32,947 nt of DNA from assembly GCA_022486625.1 (NCBI GenBank), contig JAKVKH010000040.1, forward strand, positions 1 through 32,947, in the 5' to 3' direction. Source of the DNA: Butyrivibrio sp. (GTDB lineage Bacteria; Bacillota; Clostridia; Lachnospirales; Lachnospiraceae). The position numbers and the translations under genes are program-made. The notes under the pieces are model-generated. The model was given only the letters and a program-made list of their open reading frames with translations, did not search any database and was not told the origin of the DNA. Position 1 is the stretch's first letter, and each line of letters begins with the position of its first letter. Below are positions 23,261-32,800 of the stretch, piece after piece.

Positions 23261-24682
23261 TCAGTTGCCCATATCCATGTTCAGCTGATCTTCAGCATCC
23301 TTGAGAGCTGATGTTGCGTCAGCACCACCAATGATATTCTGGATTGCTGCAGCGATCTGTGTACGGCAGTCATAGTGATAATCACTCTGCTGGATAACCG
23401 GTACATTTGCGCCCATTGCTACGATCTGTGAATAAATCGGCTGATTGTTGAAGTATGCAACACCTGCCTGGTATGCATCAGACTTACCTGCAGAAATGCA
23501 TGTTGTAATAACACCGCCATCCTTAAGTGCTCCATCATATGTTACTGTGCTGCCGCCAAATGTGTAAGCAAGGAACTTCTTAGCCAGATCAGCCTTCTTG
23601 CAGTTAGCTGTGATGTACAGAGAAGAACCGCCGTTGGAAGCATAACCTTCCTTGCCGTTGCCTTCAAGTGTAGGCATTGTTGTGATTTCCCACTTACCAC
23701 TGTTGTCCTTAACCTGCTCGATTGTAGGAATGATCCAGTTACCGTTCATAACACCTGCAACCATGTCGCCCATGATGGTCTGATCTGTATATTCGGACCA
23801 GTCATTTGCAAGGTACAGAACGTTCTTCTGCTGCATTTCAACAATCTTGTTGACTACTTCTACAAGAGTCTTGTTATCAGAAATGTAAGGTGTTGTGTTG
23901 TCCTTGAACTGTGAAACGCCTTCAGCCTGAAGCATCATGTATACAAGATCATTTCCGTCGCCATCCATGGAAAGAAGATATTTACCTGTCTTCGCATATA
24001 CTTCCTGGCCGATCTTGATGAAGTCATCCCAGCTGATACCCTTCATATCGTCGATTGTGTATCCTGCCTGCTTTAAGAGATCTACTCTGTAAGCCATGAT
24101 AACTGTTCCGTTATCTACAGGGAAGCCGTAGTGCTTGTTGTCTACTGTGGAGTAGGACAGCTTCTCAGCTCCGAAATCTGTCCAGTCAACACCTGCATCA
24201 TCAACAGACTGGAATGCATCCGGATAATCTGTAACATATTTGTGGAAATAATGATCCTGGAAAAGAACGATATCCGGCAGTGTGCTGTAATCGCCTGCTG
24301 ATGCAGCAAGTGTGATGGCATTTTCAACGTCGGATGACTGTGATGCCTGGATGATATTCAGTTTGAAATTAGGATCTACATTATCCTGATAATCCTTCTC
24401 TGCATCTTTCAGAGCCGGGATATTGAAGTTTGCGTCCCATGCGTAAACGGATAATGTGTCATCGCCTTCATTTGCAGTATCCACATTGACTGCTGTTGTT
24501 GCTGCTGTTGCTGCGGCTGTGTCTGTGGATTCGGATGCAGCTGCTGAAGCGTCAGATGTTGCAGTAGCTGTGGAATCACCTGCTGTGGATGATGCTGTCG
24601 TGCTTGCTGTGGAACTTCCGCAGGCTGCGAGTGATACTGTTGTTACAGTTGCCAGTAAGATAGATACCAGTTTCTTTCTCAT
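23261..24682 (-). CDS. Extracellular sugar-binding lipoprotein of an ABC importer (MsmE type)
   Basis: A 473-residue lipoprotein. The signal peptide MRKKLVSILLATVTTVSLAA ends at the lipobox LAAC with C21. A Ser/Thr/Ala-rich spacer of about 50 residues lifts the domain from the membrane. The SBP_bac_1 domain follows from DDTLSVYAWDANFNIPAL. It would present a sugar or oligosaccharide to the MsmF/MsmG pair. The start is the ATG at 24682 with GGGAGG eight bases upstream; an in-frame ATG 69 bases earlier has no ribosome site and would disrupt the signal peptide. Adjacent lacZ suggests a beta-galactoside ligand, which is inference. Confidence 0.92.
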   Translation of the reverse strand: MRKKLVSILLATVTTVSLAACGSSTASTTASSTAGDSTATATSDASAAASESTDTAAATAATTAVNVDTANEGDDTLSVYAWDANFNIPALKDAEKDYQDNVDPNFKLNIIQASQSSDVENAITLAASAGDYSTLPDIVLFQDHYFHKYVTDYPDAFQSVDDAGVDWTDFGAEKLSYSTVDNKHYGFPVDNGTVIMAYRVDLLKQAGYTIDDMKGISWDDFIKIGQEVYAKTGKYLLSMDGDGNDLVYMMLQAEGVSQFKDNTTPYISDNKTLVEVVNKIVEMQQKNVLYLANDWSEYTDQTIMGDMVAGVMNGNWIIPTIEQVKDNSGKWEITTMPTLEGNGKEGYASNGGSSLYITANCKKADLAKKFLAYTFGGSTVTYDGALKDGGVITTCISAGKSDAYQAGVAYFNNQPIYSQIVAMGANVPVIQQSDYHYDCRTQIAAAIQNIIGGADATSALKDAEDQLNMDMGN

Positions 24683-24972
24683 TTGTATAACCTCCCTATT
24701 TGTGTGAAAATGACGAAGCTCAAAAAAGTATTTATTTGTTATGTTATGCATCTTGTATACTTTTTCTTTGCTCCATCAACTTTTATAAGGCAATTATACC
24801 AACATGTTTTTTCGTAGTGTTCTTATATTCGTTTCTGAAATGTGCAAATTCGACCATTTATTTCATTCGGAAACTTGTTTTTCATTCCTGTTATCCGTCT
24901 TTCCGGCTCTCAGAGCGGTTTCACCTGTTTCAGCGGGTCGTAAACGCATGGCAAAGCATCTTTTGGCAGGAT
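24683..24972. other. Noncoding region between the araC-type and binding-protein genes
   Basis: 290 bases with no gene. It holds the promoter at 24793-24801, a leader of about 100 bases and the binding-protein ribosome site. The remainder (24802-24972) is a likely home of AraC binding sites, but I found no repeat strong enough to name. No terminator is visible after the araC-type gene. Confidence 0.5.
24793..24801 (-). promoter_or_regulatory. Extended -10 promoter of the ABC operon
   Basis: TGGTATAAT (minus strand) is a perfect extended -10 element. The -35 region is poor, which fits an activator-dependent promoter. Confidence 0.55.
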
Positions 24973-25908
24973 TTACCACCCTTTTTCCGCAGAAATGTGG
25001 AATCTCAGCAATTTTCCTTCGTAGTTTTCAGGATTTGTTTTAAGCTGATATGGTGTCACTCCCGTGATTTTCTTAAAATTACGGTTAAAGGTGGAAATGG
25101 TCTCATAGCCGCACTTTATGGAAATATCACTCATGGAATTATTGGTTTTTCTGATCAGTTCACAGGCCATCTGAATTCTGATCATATTGACATAATCAAG
25201 CGGTGTCATGTTCATATACTCGGTAAAAATTCTGCGGAAATGTGTTTCGCTGAGGCTGCACAGCTCTGCCAGCTGTTCGATTTTTATCGGATCGCGGTAA
25301 TTCTGGCTGATATAGGTCAGTGCCTTGCTGATCGACATCATGCCTTCTTTCCGCCCGGAGAATTCCGGTTCCTGCCGGTTCTGATTCACGCGTGCGATTT
25401 CATAGACCAGTGCTGTCAGAAGTCCTCTGATTGCCTCAATATAAAATTCCTTTTTATCCCGCATTTCATTCAGAATCTCCTGAATGATTCCTGAAAGCTG
25501 CGGATATTCCGTTGTTTTCCCGAAAATTGCATTTCTGTTGATCAGCTGCAGTACTTTCTTGCAATAATACTCATTTTCCGGATATAATCCGCGCAGAATG
25601 CTCTCAGGATCCAGAAACAGATATTCCCAGTAGCTGGTTGTTCCTTCTTCACTGTTGGTCGTATGCGGATAGTTACGCGGTACAATGCTGATCATTTCCG
25701 GTTCGTATGGAAGATTGCGTTCATCCAGGCTCAAAATGCCATAACCGCTTCTGCAGTATCCGATTTCCATCAGATTATGAAAATGCTGATAGGTGATTCC
25801 GTTTCCGTACTCTCTGATCCATTCATCACCGATCATCGCCAGAACCGGTTCTTTCTGCGGCGGATCATAATAACGGAATTCCATTGTTTCCTGTTTTTTT
25901 CTGCTCAT
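24973..25908 (-). CDS. AraC-family regulator of the sugar ABC operon
   Basis: A 311-residue protein. The N-terminal cupin-like ligand domain (about 35-170) includes HFHNLMEIGYCRSGYG. The C-terminal ~100 residues form the AraC double HTH: LAELCSLSETHFRRIFTEYM and the signature CGYETISTFNRNFKKITGVTPYQL. It is upstream of and in line with the binding-protein gene, the standard order for a local activator of MsmEFG-type operons. AGGT precedes the ATG. It has its own promoter. Confidence 0.9.
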   Translation of the reverse strand: MSRKKQETMEFRYYDPPQKEPVLAMIGDEWIREYGNGITYQHFHNLMEIGYCRSGYGILSLDERNLPYEPEMISIVPRNYPHTTNSEEGTTSYWEYLFLDPESILRGLYPENEYYCKKVLQLINRNAIFGKTTEYPQLSGIIQEILNEMRDKKEFYIEAIRGLLTALVYEIARVNQNRQEPEFSGRKEGMMSISKALTYISQNYRDPIKIEQLAELCSLSETHFRRIFTEYMNMTPLDYVNMIRIQMACELIRKTNNSMSDISIKCGYETISTFNRNFKKITGVTPYQLKTNPENYEGKLLRFHISAEKGW

Positions 25909-25989
25909 CGTTTTTTACCTTCTCCAAGTAACTGCAATGTCACAAATTGCCTTCTTACATTACGGCTTCCGCGATTTTACGTCATTTTG

Positions 25990-26019
25990 ATTATAGCCTC
26001 ATCCGGCACCTTTTGACCA
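25990..26019 (-). promoter_or_regulatory. Candidate promoter of the araC-type gene
   Basis: TGGTCA (26014-26019, minus strand) and perfect TATAAT (25990-25995) with an 18-base spacer. A small dyad GCAAT-N7-ATTGC is present downstream at 25934-25950. Confidence 0.5.
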
Positions 26020-26176
26020 CTGTAAGGTAATATCATTCACCACAGAATGCTGTATTTTCCATCATGAATTTTATTTTTGTTTCTTTTTTCCATTCCACAT
26101 TCCTGTAAAATCCAGTAAGATAGAATAATTGATGTATACAAATAACCACACATACACGGTCAAGGGAGATCACGGG

Positions 26177-27640
26177 ATGAAAACAGGATTCGACAATGAA
26201 AAGTATCTGCAGATTCAGTCTGCTCACATTCGCGAAAGGATTGAAAAATTCAGCAAACTCTACCTGGAGTTCGGCGGCAAACTGTTTGATGACTTTCATG
26301 CGTCAAGGGTTCTCCCTGGCTTTCAGCCGGACAGTAAGCTCCGGATGCTGGAAAATCTGAAGGATCAGGCAGAAATCATTATCGTCATCAGTGCACAGTC
26401 CATCGAACAGAACAAAATCCGGGGAGATCTGGGAATCACCTATGATGTTGACGTTCTGCGGCTGATTGATGCGTTCCGCGATATGGGCTTCTATGTTCCT
26501 TCTGTCGTCATTACCAAATATACCGGCCAGGCCGCTGCCGACAAATTCCGCCAGAAACTGCAGACTCATGAAATCAGTTCTTATCTGCACTATGTCATCG
26601 AAGGTTATCCAGGTGACATTGAGAAAATTGTCAGTGATGAAGGTTATGGCCGAAATGAATATATTCCGACCACACGTCCGCTGGTCGTTGTCACCGCGCC
26701 GGGCCCCGGATCAGGCAAAATGGCAACCTGCCTGTCACAGCTCTATCACGAACATAAAAGAGGCATCACCGCCGGCTATGCCAAGTTCGAAACCTTTCCG
26801 ATCTGGAATCTGCCGCTGAGACACCCCGTCAATATTGCCTATGAAGCCGCTACCGCTGATCTCGATGATGTCAACATGATCGATCCGTTCCATCTTGAAG
26901 CTTATGGTAAAACAACTGTTAACTATAACCGTGACATTGAAATTTTCCCTGTTCTGAATGCCATGTTTGAAGAGATTCTCGGTGAATCTCCCTACAGGTC
27001 CCCGACTGACATGGGTGTCAATATGGCCGGTAACTGCATTATTGATGATCAGGTCTGCATGGAAGCTGCAAGACAGGAAATTATCCGCAGATATTATAAG
27101 GGATTATGTGACGCCAGAACCGGCGCCGCCTCAAAAGAAATTGTCAGAAAACTCGAACTGCTGATGAAGCAGGCGGGTGTTACTCCTGCAGATCGCGTCG
27201 TTGTTCCTGCTGCACAAAAGCGTCAGGAAGAAACCGGAACTCCCTGTGCTGCCATTGAACTGTCCGACGGACGTATTATGACAGGTAAAACCAATGATCT
27301 GCTCGGAGCTGCCTCTTCCTGCTTATTAAACTCCATGAAGCTGCAGGCCGGAATCGACCACAGCCTTCATTTGATTTCACGAGAAGCACTTGAACCGATT
27401 CAGGAACTGAAGATCCGTTATCTCGGAAGCAAAAACCCACATCTCCATACCGATGAAATGCTGATCGCCCTTTCCACAAGCGCTGCCACAAACCCGAATG
27501 CTGCGCTCGCGCTTGAACAGCTTCCAAAACTGCGCGGATGTGAAGCCCACTCCACTGTAATCGTATCCGAAGTAGACGAACGGATTTTCCGTAAACTCGG
27601 CATAAGGCTAACCTGTGATCCGGCTTACAGCGTACGCTGA
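26177..27640 (+). CDS. DUF1846 (UPF0371) family protein
   Basis: A 487-residue cytosolic protein of the DUF1846 family, common in Bacillota and of unknown function. It begins MKTGFDNEKYLQIQSAHI, the usual family start. A glycine-rich APGPGSGKMATC (near residue 175) looks like a phosphate-binding loop, which suggests nucleotide binding, though the Walker A pattern is imperfect. Later motifs include PTDMGVNMAG and ALSTSAATNPNA. Start 26177 is chosen over 26132 and 26129 because GGGAG lies eight bases before it. It ends 9 bases from the convergent lrp-type gene with no terminator. Family membership is firm; function is not assigned. Confidence 0.88.
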   Translation: MKTGFDNEKYLQIQSAHIRERIEKFSKLYLEFGGKLFDDFHASRVLPGFQPDSKLRMLENLKDQAEIIIVISAQSIEQNKIRGDLGITYDVDVLRLIDAFRDMGFYVPSVVITKYTGQAAADKFRQKLQTHEISSYLHYVIEGYPGDIEKIVSDEGYGRNEYIPTTRPLVVVTAPGPGSGKMATCLSQLYHEHKRGITAGYAKFETFPIWNLPLRHPVNIAYEAATADLDDVNMIDPFHLEAYGKTTVNYNRDIEIFPVLNAMFEEILGESPYRSPTDMGVNMAGNCIIDDQVCMEAARQEIIRRYYKGLCDARTGAASKEIVRKLELLMKQAGVTPADRVVVPAAQKRQEETGTPCAAIELSDGRIMTGKTNDLLGAASSCLLNSMKLQAGIDHSLHLISREALEPIQELKIRYLGSKNPHLHTDEMLIALSTSAATNPNAALALEQLPKLRGCEAHSTVIVSEVDERIFRKLGIRLTCDPAYSVR

Positions 27641-27649
27641 CATATAAGT

Positions 27650-28099
27650 CTACACTGCAGAAATCGGCACCTCCCTCTGCTCTACTGATGTTGAAAACAC
27701 GATCTGCGTTTTGGTCCGTCCGAACTGCTGAAGCTCATTAATAAAATGATCCAGTTCTGTTGTGGAATGAAACAGTGTTTCAATCAGCATGGAGTAATCT
27801 CCTGTCACACAGTTGCACTCCACTACATTGGGAATTTTACGGATAAATGGATAAAAGACCGTTTTCTGAACGGGTTCCACTTCAAGATTAATAAATGCCT
27901 TGATATGGTAATCCAGCATCAGCGGATTCACCTGTGCATAATATCCCGTCAGCACGCCATCTCTTTCCAGTCTCTGAATTCTCGACGAAACAGAAGGCGA
28001 AGACAGATATACCGCCGCCGCAATTTCTTTCAGCGGCGTACGTGCGTTTTTCTGCAGAATTTCCACAATTTTCAGATCAACACTGTCCAGTTTTTTCAT
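27650..28099 (-). CDS. Lrp/AsnC-family transcriptional regulator
   Basis: A 149-residue regulator. The N-terminal HTH (residues 3-50: LDSVDLKIVEILQKNARTPL, SSPSVSSRIQRLERDGVLTGY) precedes an RAM effector-binding domain with GDYSMLIE. Such proteins sense amino acids. The ATG at 28099 has GGAGG nine bases before it; the frame opens further upstream, but that part covers the promoter and hairpin. It is divergent from the aspartase gene, so an amino-acid signal such as aspartate or asparagine is plausible (inference). Confidence 0.9.
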   Translation of the reverse strand: MKKLDSVDLKIVEILQKNARTPLKEIAAAVYLSSPSVSSRIQRLERDGVLTGYYAQVNPLMLDYHIKAFINLEVEPVQKTVFYPFIRKIPNVVECNCVTGDYSMLIETLFHSTTELDHFINELQQFGRTKTQIVFSTSVEQREVPISAV

Positions 28100-28148
28100 C
28101 AGCAGTGACCTCCTTGTTTTAAATGTCTGTTTTACAGGCTCACTATAG

Positions 28149-28187
28149 CAAAAGGCACAGGTGCCGAACCGGCGCCTGTGCCTTTTG
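28149..28187. repeat. Long near-perfect hairpin at the 5' end of the lrp-type transcript
   Basis: Two 18-base arms (28149-28166, 28170-28187) around the loop AAC pair fully apart from one G-T wobble. T4 follows each arm, so weak bidirectional termination is possible. From the promoter at 28192-28220, transcription should start inside the first arm read, so the messenger would begin with this stem. Confidence 0.75.
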
Positions 28188-28191
28188 TTCC

Positions 28192-28220
28192 AAAATATCA
28201 CTTAACCCCGAAATTGTAAA
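28192..28220 (-). promoter_or_regulatory. Promoter of the lrp-type gene
   Basis: TTTACA (28215-28220, minus strand) and TATTTT (28192-28197) with a 17-base spacer. Confidence 0.55.
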
Positions 28221-28313
28221 CCTCATTTTCTTTTGCACCGCAGTCGCTTTTCTTTCTTTTCTAAAGTCTTTTTCCCGGAATTCATCGTTTTTCAATGAAT
28301 AATCCCTGCCTTA

Positions 28314-28342
28314 TTTACTTTGATTTTTCCCGGTGCTATTCT
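28314..28342 (+). promoter_or_regulatory. Candidate promoter of aspA
   Basis: TTTACT (28314-28319) and TATTCT (28337-28342) with a 17-base spacer, about 50 bases before the aspA start. Confidence 0.5.
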
Positions 28343-28393
28343 CACCACATCATAAATCACATGCGGCAGATGCATGCTGAGTGAGGAGCAGAA

Positions 28394-29824
28394 ATGAAAA
28401 AAGAAATGGAAAAGGAAATGAGAACAGAATCAGATTCCATCGGAACACTTGAAGTTCCGGCAGATGCCTATTATGGTGTACAGTCCCTGCGTGCACAGCG
28501 AAATTTTCCGATTACCGGACGCAGACTTTATCCGGAATTTATCCGCAATATGGCTCGAATCAAACGGGCGGCCGCCATTACAAATAAGGAAAGCGGCAGA
28601 CTGTCTCCCGAAATTGCTCTTGCCATTGAATCTGCCTGCAATGAAGTTATCTGCGGCATGTTCACCTCCCAGTTCATCGTAGATGGTATTCAAGGCGGTG
28701 CCGGCACCAGTGCCAACATGAACATGAATGAAGTCATCGCCAACAGAGCCATTGAACTGCTCGGCGGCAGAAAAGGTGACTACACCATTGTCCACCCGAA
28801 TGATCACGTCAACATGTGCCAGTCCACCAATGATGTAATCCCCACCGCCGGTAAGCTTACCGCTCTTGATCTTCTGACCCCTCTGGAAAAAAATCTTACT
28901 TCCCTTTCCAAAGTACTCATGAATAAATCAAAAGAATTTGATCATATCCTGAAAATCGGCAGAACACAGCTTGAAGATGCTGTTCCCATGCGCCTTGGTC
29001 AGTCTTTCCATGCTTACAGCGTTATGATCAGTCGTGACTGTCACCGGATCAGAGAGGTACGAAAAGAACTTCTGACAGTAAATATGGGGGCTACCGCAAT
29101 CGGTACTGCCATTAATACAACGCCCTGCTACCTCTCCGGTATTGTTCCGAATTTAAGCGCAGTGACCGGCTATCCGCTGCAACAGGCAGAAGACCTTTTT
29201 GATGCAACGGAAAATCTTGATTCCTTTGTCACTGTATCCGGCGTGCTGAAGACATGTGCCATGGATCTTTCCAAGATGTGCAATGACCTCCGGCTTCTGG
29301 CCAGCGGTCCCAGAGCAGGCTTGGGTGAAATTACACTGCCTGCCATGCAGAATGGTTCCTCCATCATGCCCGGTAAGGTAAACCCGGTAATTCCTGAAGT
29401 TGTCAGCCAGGTTGCCTTCCGTGTAGCAGGTAATGACATTACAATTGCAATGGCTGCAGAAGCCGGCCAGATGGAACTCAACGCTTTTGAACCGGTTGTC
29501 TTCTACAGCCTTTTCGAATCTATTACCGCTATGACACAGGCTGTTTCGACCCTTACCGGCAACTGTGTAACCGGAATTACCGCCAATGAAAAACACTGCC
29601 AGCTGCTTCTGAATTCCAGCGTCGGCATCACTACCGCGCTTTGTCCTTATATCGGGTACAAGGAAGCTGCGCACCTTGCCAAAGAATCTCTTGCCTCCGG
29701 AATCCCGGTAAAAACGCTGGTACTGAAGGCCGGTCTTCTGAAGGAGGATCAGCTGAATCAGATCCTGGATCCCGCCAATATGACTGAACCGCGGTATGCA
29801 GAAAAAATGGCCGCTGCAATATAA
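28394..29824 (+). CDS. aspA: Aspartate ammonia-lyase (aspartase)
   Basis: A 476-residue cytosolic homotetramer-type enzyme of the fumarase/aspartase superfamily, converting aspartate to fumarate and ammonia. The signature GSSIMPGKVNP begins at G321 and holds the mobile-loop serines. The following VIPEVVSQVAFRV is the aspartase form, unlike the QCEA of class II fumarase. Further motifs: GGAGTSANMNMNEVIANRA, HPNDHVNMCQSTND, GRTQLEDAVPM. GAGGAG lies five bases before the ATG. It is divergent from the Lrp/AsnC gene, a likely regulator. Fumarase activity is less likely but cannot be excluded. Confidence 0.93.
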   Translation: MKKEMEKEMRTESDSIGTLEVPADAYYGVQSLRAQRNFPITGRRLYPEFIRNMARIKRAAAITNKESGRLSPEIALAIESACNEVICGMFTSQFIVDGIQGGAGTSANMNMNEVIANRAIELLGGRKGDYTIVHPNDHVNMCQSTNDVIPTAGKLTALDLLTPLEKNLTSLSKVLMNKSKEFDHILKIGRTQLEDAVPMRLGQSFHAYSVMISRDCHRIREVRKELLTVNMGATAIGTAINTTPCYLSGIVPNLSAVTGYPLQQAEDLFDATENLDSFVTVSGVLKTCAMDLSKMCNDLRLLASGPRAGLGEITLPAMQNGSSIMPGKVNPVIPEVVSQVAFRVAGNDITIAMAAEAGQMELNAFEPVVFYSLFESITAMTQAVSTLTGNCVTGITANEKHCQLLLNSSVGITTALCPYIGYKEAAHLAKESLASGIPVKTLVLKAGLLKEDQLNQILDPANMTEPRYAEKMAAAI

Positions 29825-29849
29825 GTGCAGAGACCATTCTCATTGATAT

Positions 29850-32800
29850 TTATTTCATTTCTTCCAGCATCTTTCTGTGAATCCGGGCACCCTGATGCAC
29901 AGGATCTGCGCTCAGTGCTTCCTCAAAACTCTTTTTCGCCCGGATCGTATCACCAAGTCCAAGGCTGCCAAGCCCGACCAGATAATTACAGTAAGCACGG
30001 TTATCTGCCGTCAGGTCAGACTCAAAGAGCTGCATGTCGGGAAGTGAAACGGCAAAGAAATCATAACCGACATGATCATAATAATGCTGTTCCCCATAGG
30101 TAATCAGGCTGTGAAATCTCGACAGTGCGCGCTGCCTGCGCCCGAGTGCAAGATTTGCAAGTCCCTCATACAGAATCAGATCTGCCGGCTGGTCATTGTA
30201 ATACATTGCACTGGCCGGCTCTTCATTTCCTGCCGCTGCCCGTTCAAGGTATGCAGCCGCTTCCGCTTCATTTCCAAGGGCACGCTGTGCAAGTCCGAGA
30301 TAATAATAAATATGATTGTCCTTTGCGCCTTCCAGCTTACCTTCTCCCAGATTATGAGGATAGACAAGTGCCGCCTGCAGAAGCTTTTGTGCATGCGATG
30401 CCTGACCGCCTGCAAGTGCTTTCGCCGCCATTTGTACAAGGCTTACCGTATACTGCGTGGTCACCTTGCCTTCTCCGCCTTCCCATGGATGGAATTTCCG
30501 CGCCATGATCAGCTCATATGCCCTTTCATATTCGCCCCGCAGATTCAGAATCTTTACATATTCGATATACAGATCATCCCGCTGGAATGTCACCCTGCGA
30601 TGTGAGTCCAGCAGTTCCCAGCAGTCTTCCAGACTCCTGCCAAGCCTTCTGTATAACTGCTCCAGTTCGAGCAGAATTCTCGGATCGGACTCGCCTCCAA
30701 GCCGGAACGCTTTCTCCATACATTCCTTTGCATCCTGTTTTCTCCCCAGACGGTTGTAATATGCAATTGCCAGATTTCTCCAGACGGTCGGGAAGGAGTC
30801 ATCTCTTTTTGCGCTCATCTCCCAAAGCTCCGCCGCACTTTCATACTGAAGACGGTCATATTCAAGGCAGCCAAGATAATAGGGTGCCTTTGCATCTGAC
30901 GGATTCTCTCTGATTGCCATTTCCAGTACTGCAATATCTTCCGGCTTATTCGGGAAACAGTAGGAAGAATCACAGGCCGCAGCCTTTTTCAGTTCCTTTT
31001 GTACGTTTTCCGTCTGTTCCTTTTCCATATAAAAAGCTTTATAGTAGTGCAGGAGCGGACTGTCCTTCGGACACAGATCCAGAATATCCAGCGCCTGTCT
31101 GTACATTCCTGCCTCTGCATGATCGATTGCACATTCCAGATAGCTGCTGATACGCTCTCCCATTAATCTGCAGGCTCCCTGCACATCTCCGCTTGCAATT
31201 CTCGAAGAATAATCAAATGCATCCACAACAAGGTTCTGCTGATACCATCCGGCTGCCTCCTCTTTCCTGTCAAGGCGGTCCAGTATCCTCCCCTTAAGCG
31301 CGCGGGCCTTGAGATTATGCCAGTTCTTTACAAGACTCTGTTCAATATGCGTCAGTGCGTTTTCAAAATCTCCTCTTCTGCAGTCAATCGCCGCAAGATA
31401 ATAAAATCCCATTTCCTGCTGCGCTGCTGTCCAGGTCGACTTGTAAAACGCATCATATGCCTCTTCCATCCGTTCCTGATAGAAAAGACAGAGTCCCAGA
31501 TCAAAATATGCCTCACTGTCATAAGGGTTCGGATTGCGAAGCGTCATCCGCTCAATTGCCCTGCGGAAATAAGACTCACTCTGCGTAAACTGTCCGCGGC
31601 GCAGCAGCAGAAGTCCGTAGGCAGTATTGCTGCGGATATCTCCCGGATCACGCCGGAGTGCCTCAAGATAATACGGATCCGGCAGATAAGTTGCATGGCG
31701 GTACTGTTCAATATGAAGTCCTGTCAGATACAGTTCTTCCACCGTCATGATTTCTTCCGGACGTCCGGCTGGAGACATCGGATCCGGAATTTTTTCGATT
31801 TTGCGCGGCTGCGGTGTATAAGACAGTAGCTTCCTGCCAGATGCATCATATACAGAAAGTGTCAGCGTCGTTTCCTCCCCCGTGACCGTACAGGAATCCT
31901 GCAGAATATCCACCGGGCTTAAGCTCATGGTCTTCTCATAAACGTTTCTGCTGCCCGCCTCCGGCGTATTCTCTGTCAGAACAACCTTCGCATCTTCATA
32001 AACCGCAGACGCATAGACTGTCATTTCTGCGCTGTGATTCTGTACCTTCAGATTCAGTGCAATTTCCTTACTGGCATTTTTCACATCCGCTGCCGCCTTA
32101 TATGGCATGAAATACTGTGTAAATGTTTTTTCCTCAAAGGGTTTGAGCCATGTGAAATCCGGCTGATTATCGCAGAACATGCCGGTCATCAGTTCAATAT
32201 ACGGACCGTTTTCATCTGTCAGGTTACGGTCCCAGGCCTTGCCGAAGTCGCCGCAGCCCCAGGTCCACTGCTTCTTGCCGGGACTTACATGATGGTCCGC
32301 CACATGCAGAATGCCTGCCTCCTTCCGGTAATCATATCCGCCGACAAAATTATAATCAGAATGAGCGCACATATAACTGGTCGGCACCGGAATATTTTTA
32401 TACCGGGAGATATCCACACCGGCGCCGTAATCATGCTTGTAATATACACCGGTCGCAATCGGGAACCTGCTGACCGCACGCTTGCCATGATCAAACACCG
32501 CTGTGACATCCGGAGGAAAAACAGACTGTGTAAAATCATTTACTGCAACTGCAGGGTTGGCCCACCACAGAAACGTCTGCGGAAGCGGCGTACGGTTGTA
32601 AAGCTGGCCGCGTACCTCAATATATGCGTGTCCCGGATACAGGGTGAAACTGACCTTGCCTTTCGTACCATACATCTGGTCAACCTCGCTGCATTCTGCC
32701 GTGCAGCTCCCGTCGCTGTTCTCATGGATCCGGTAATCCGTCGGTGCAAACGTCGTCGGACGATGATGCTGCGGCCAGTTAAACTCGATTCCTCCGCTGA

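Noticed and set aside
24683..24751. Upstream ATG for the sugar-binding lipoprotein
   Set aside because: No ribosome site; it would put a charged tail ahead of the signal peptide, while 24682 has GGGAGG and a clean lipobox.
28100..28201. Longer Lrp-type protein
   Set aside because: The added stretch is the promoter leader and hairpin; the family starts at MKKLDSVDLK.
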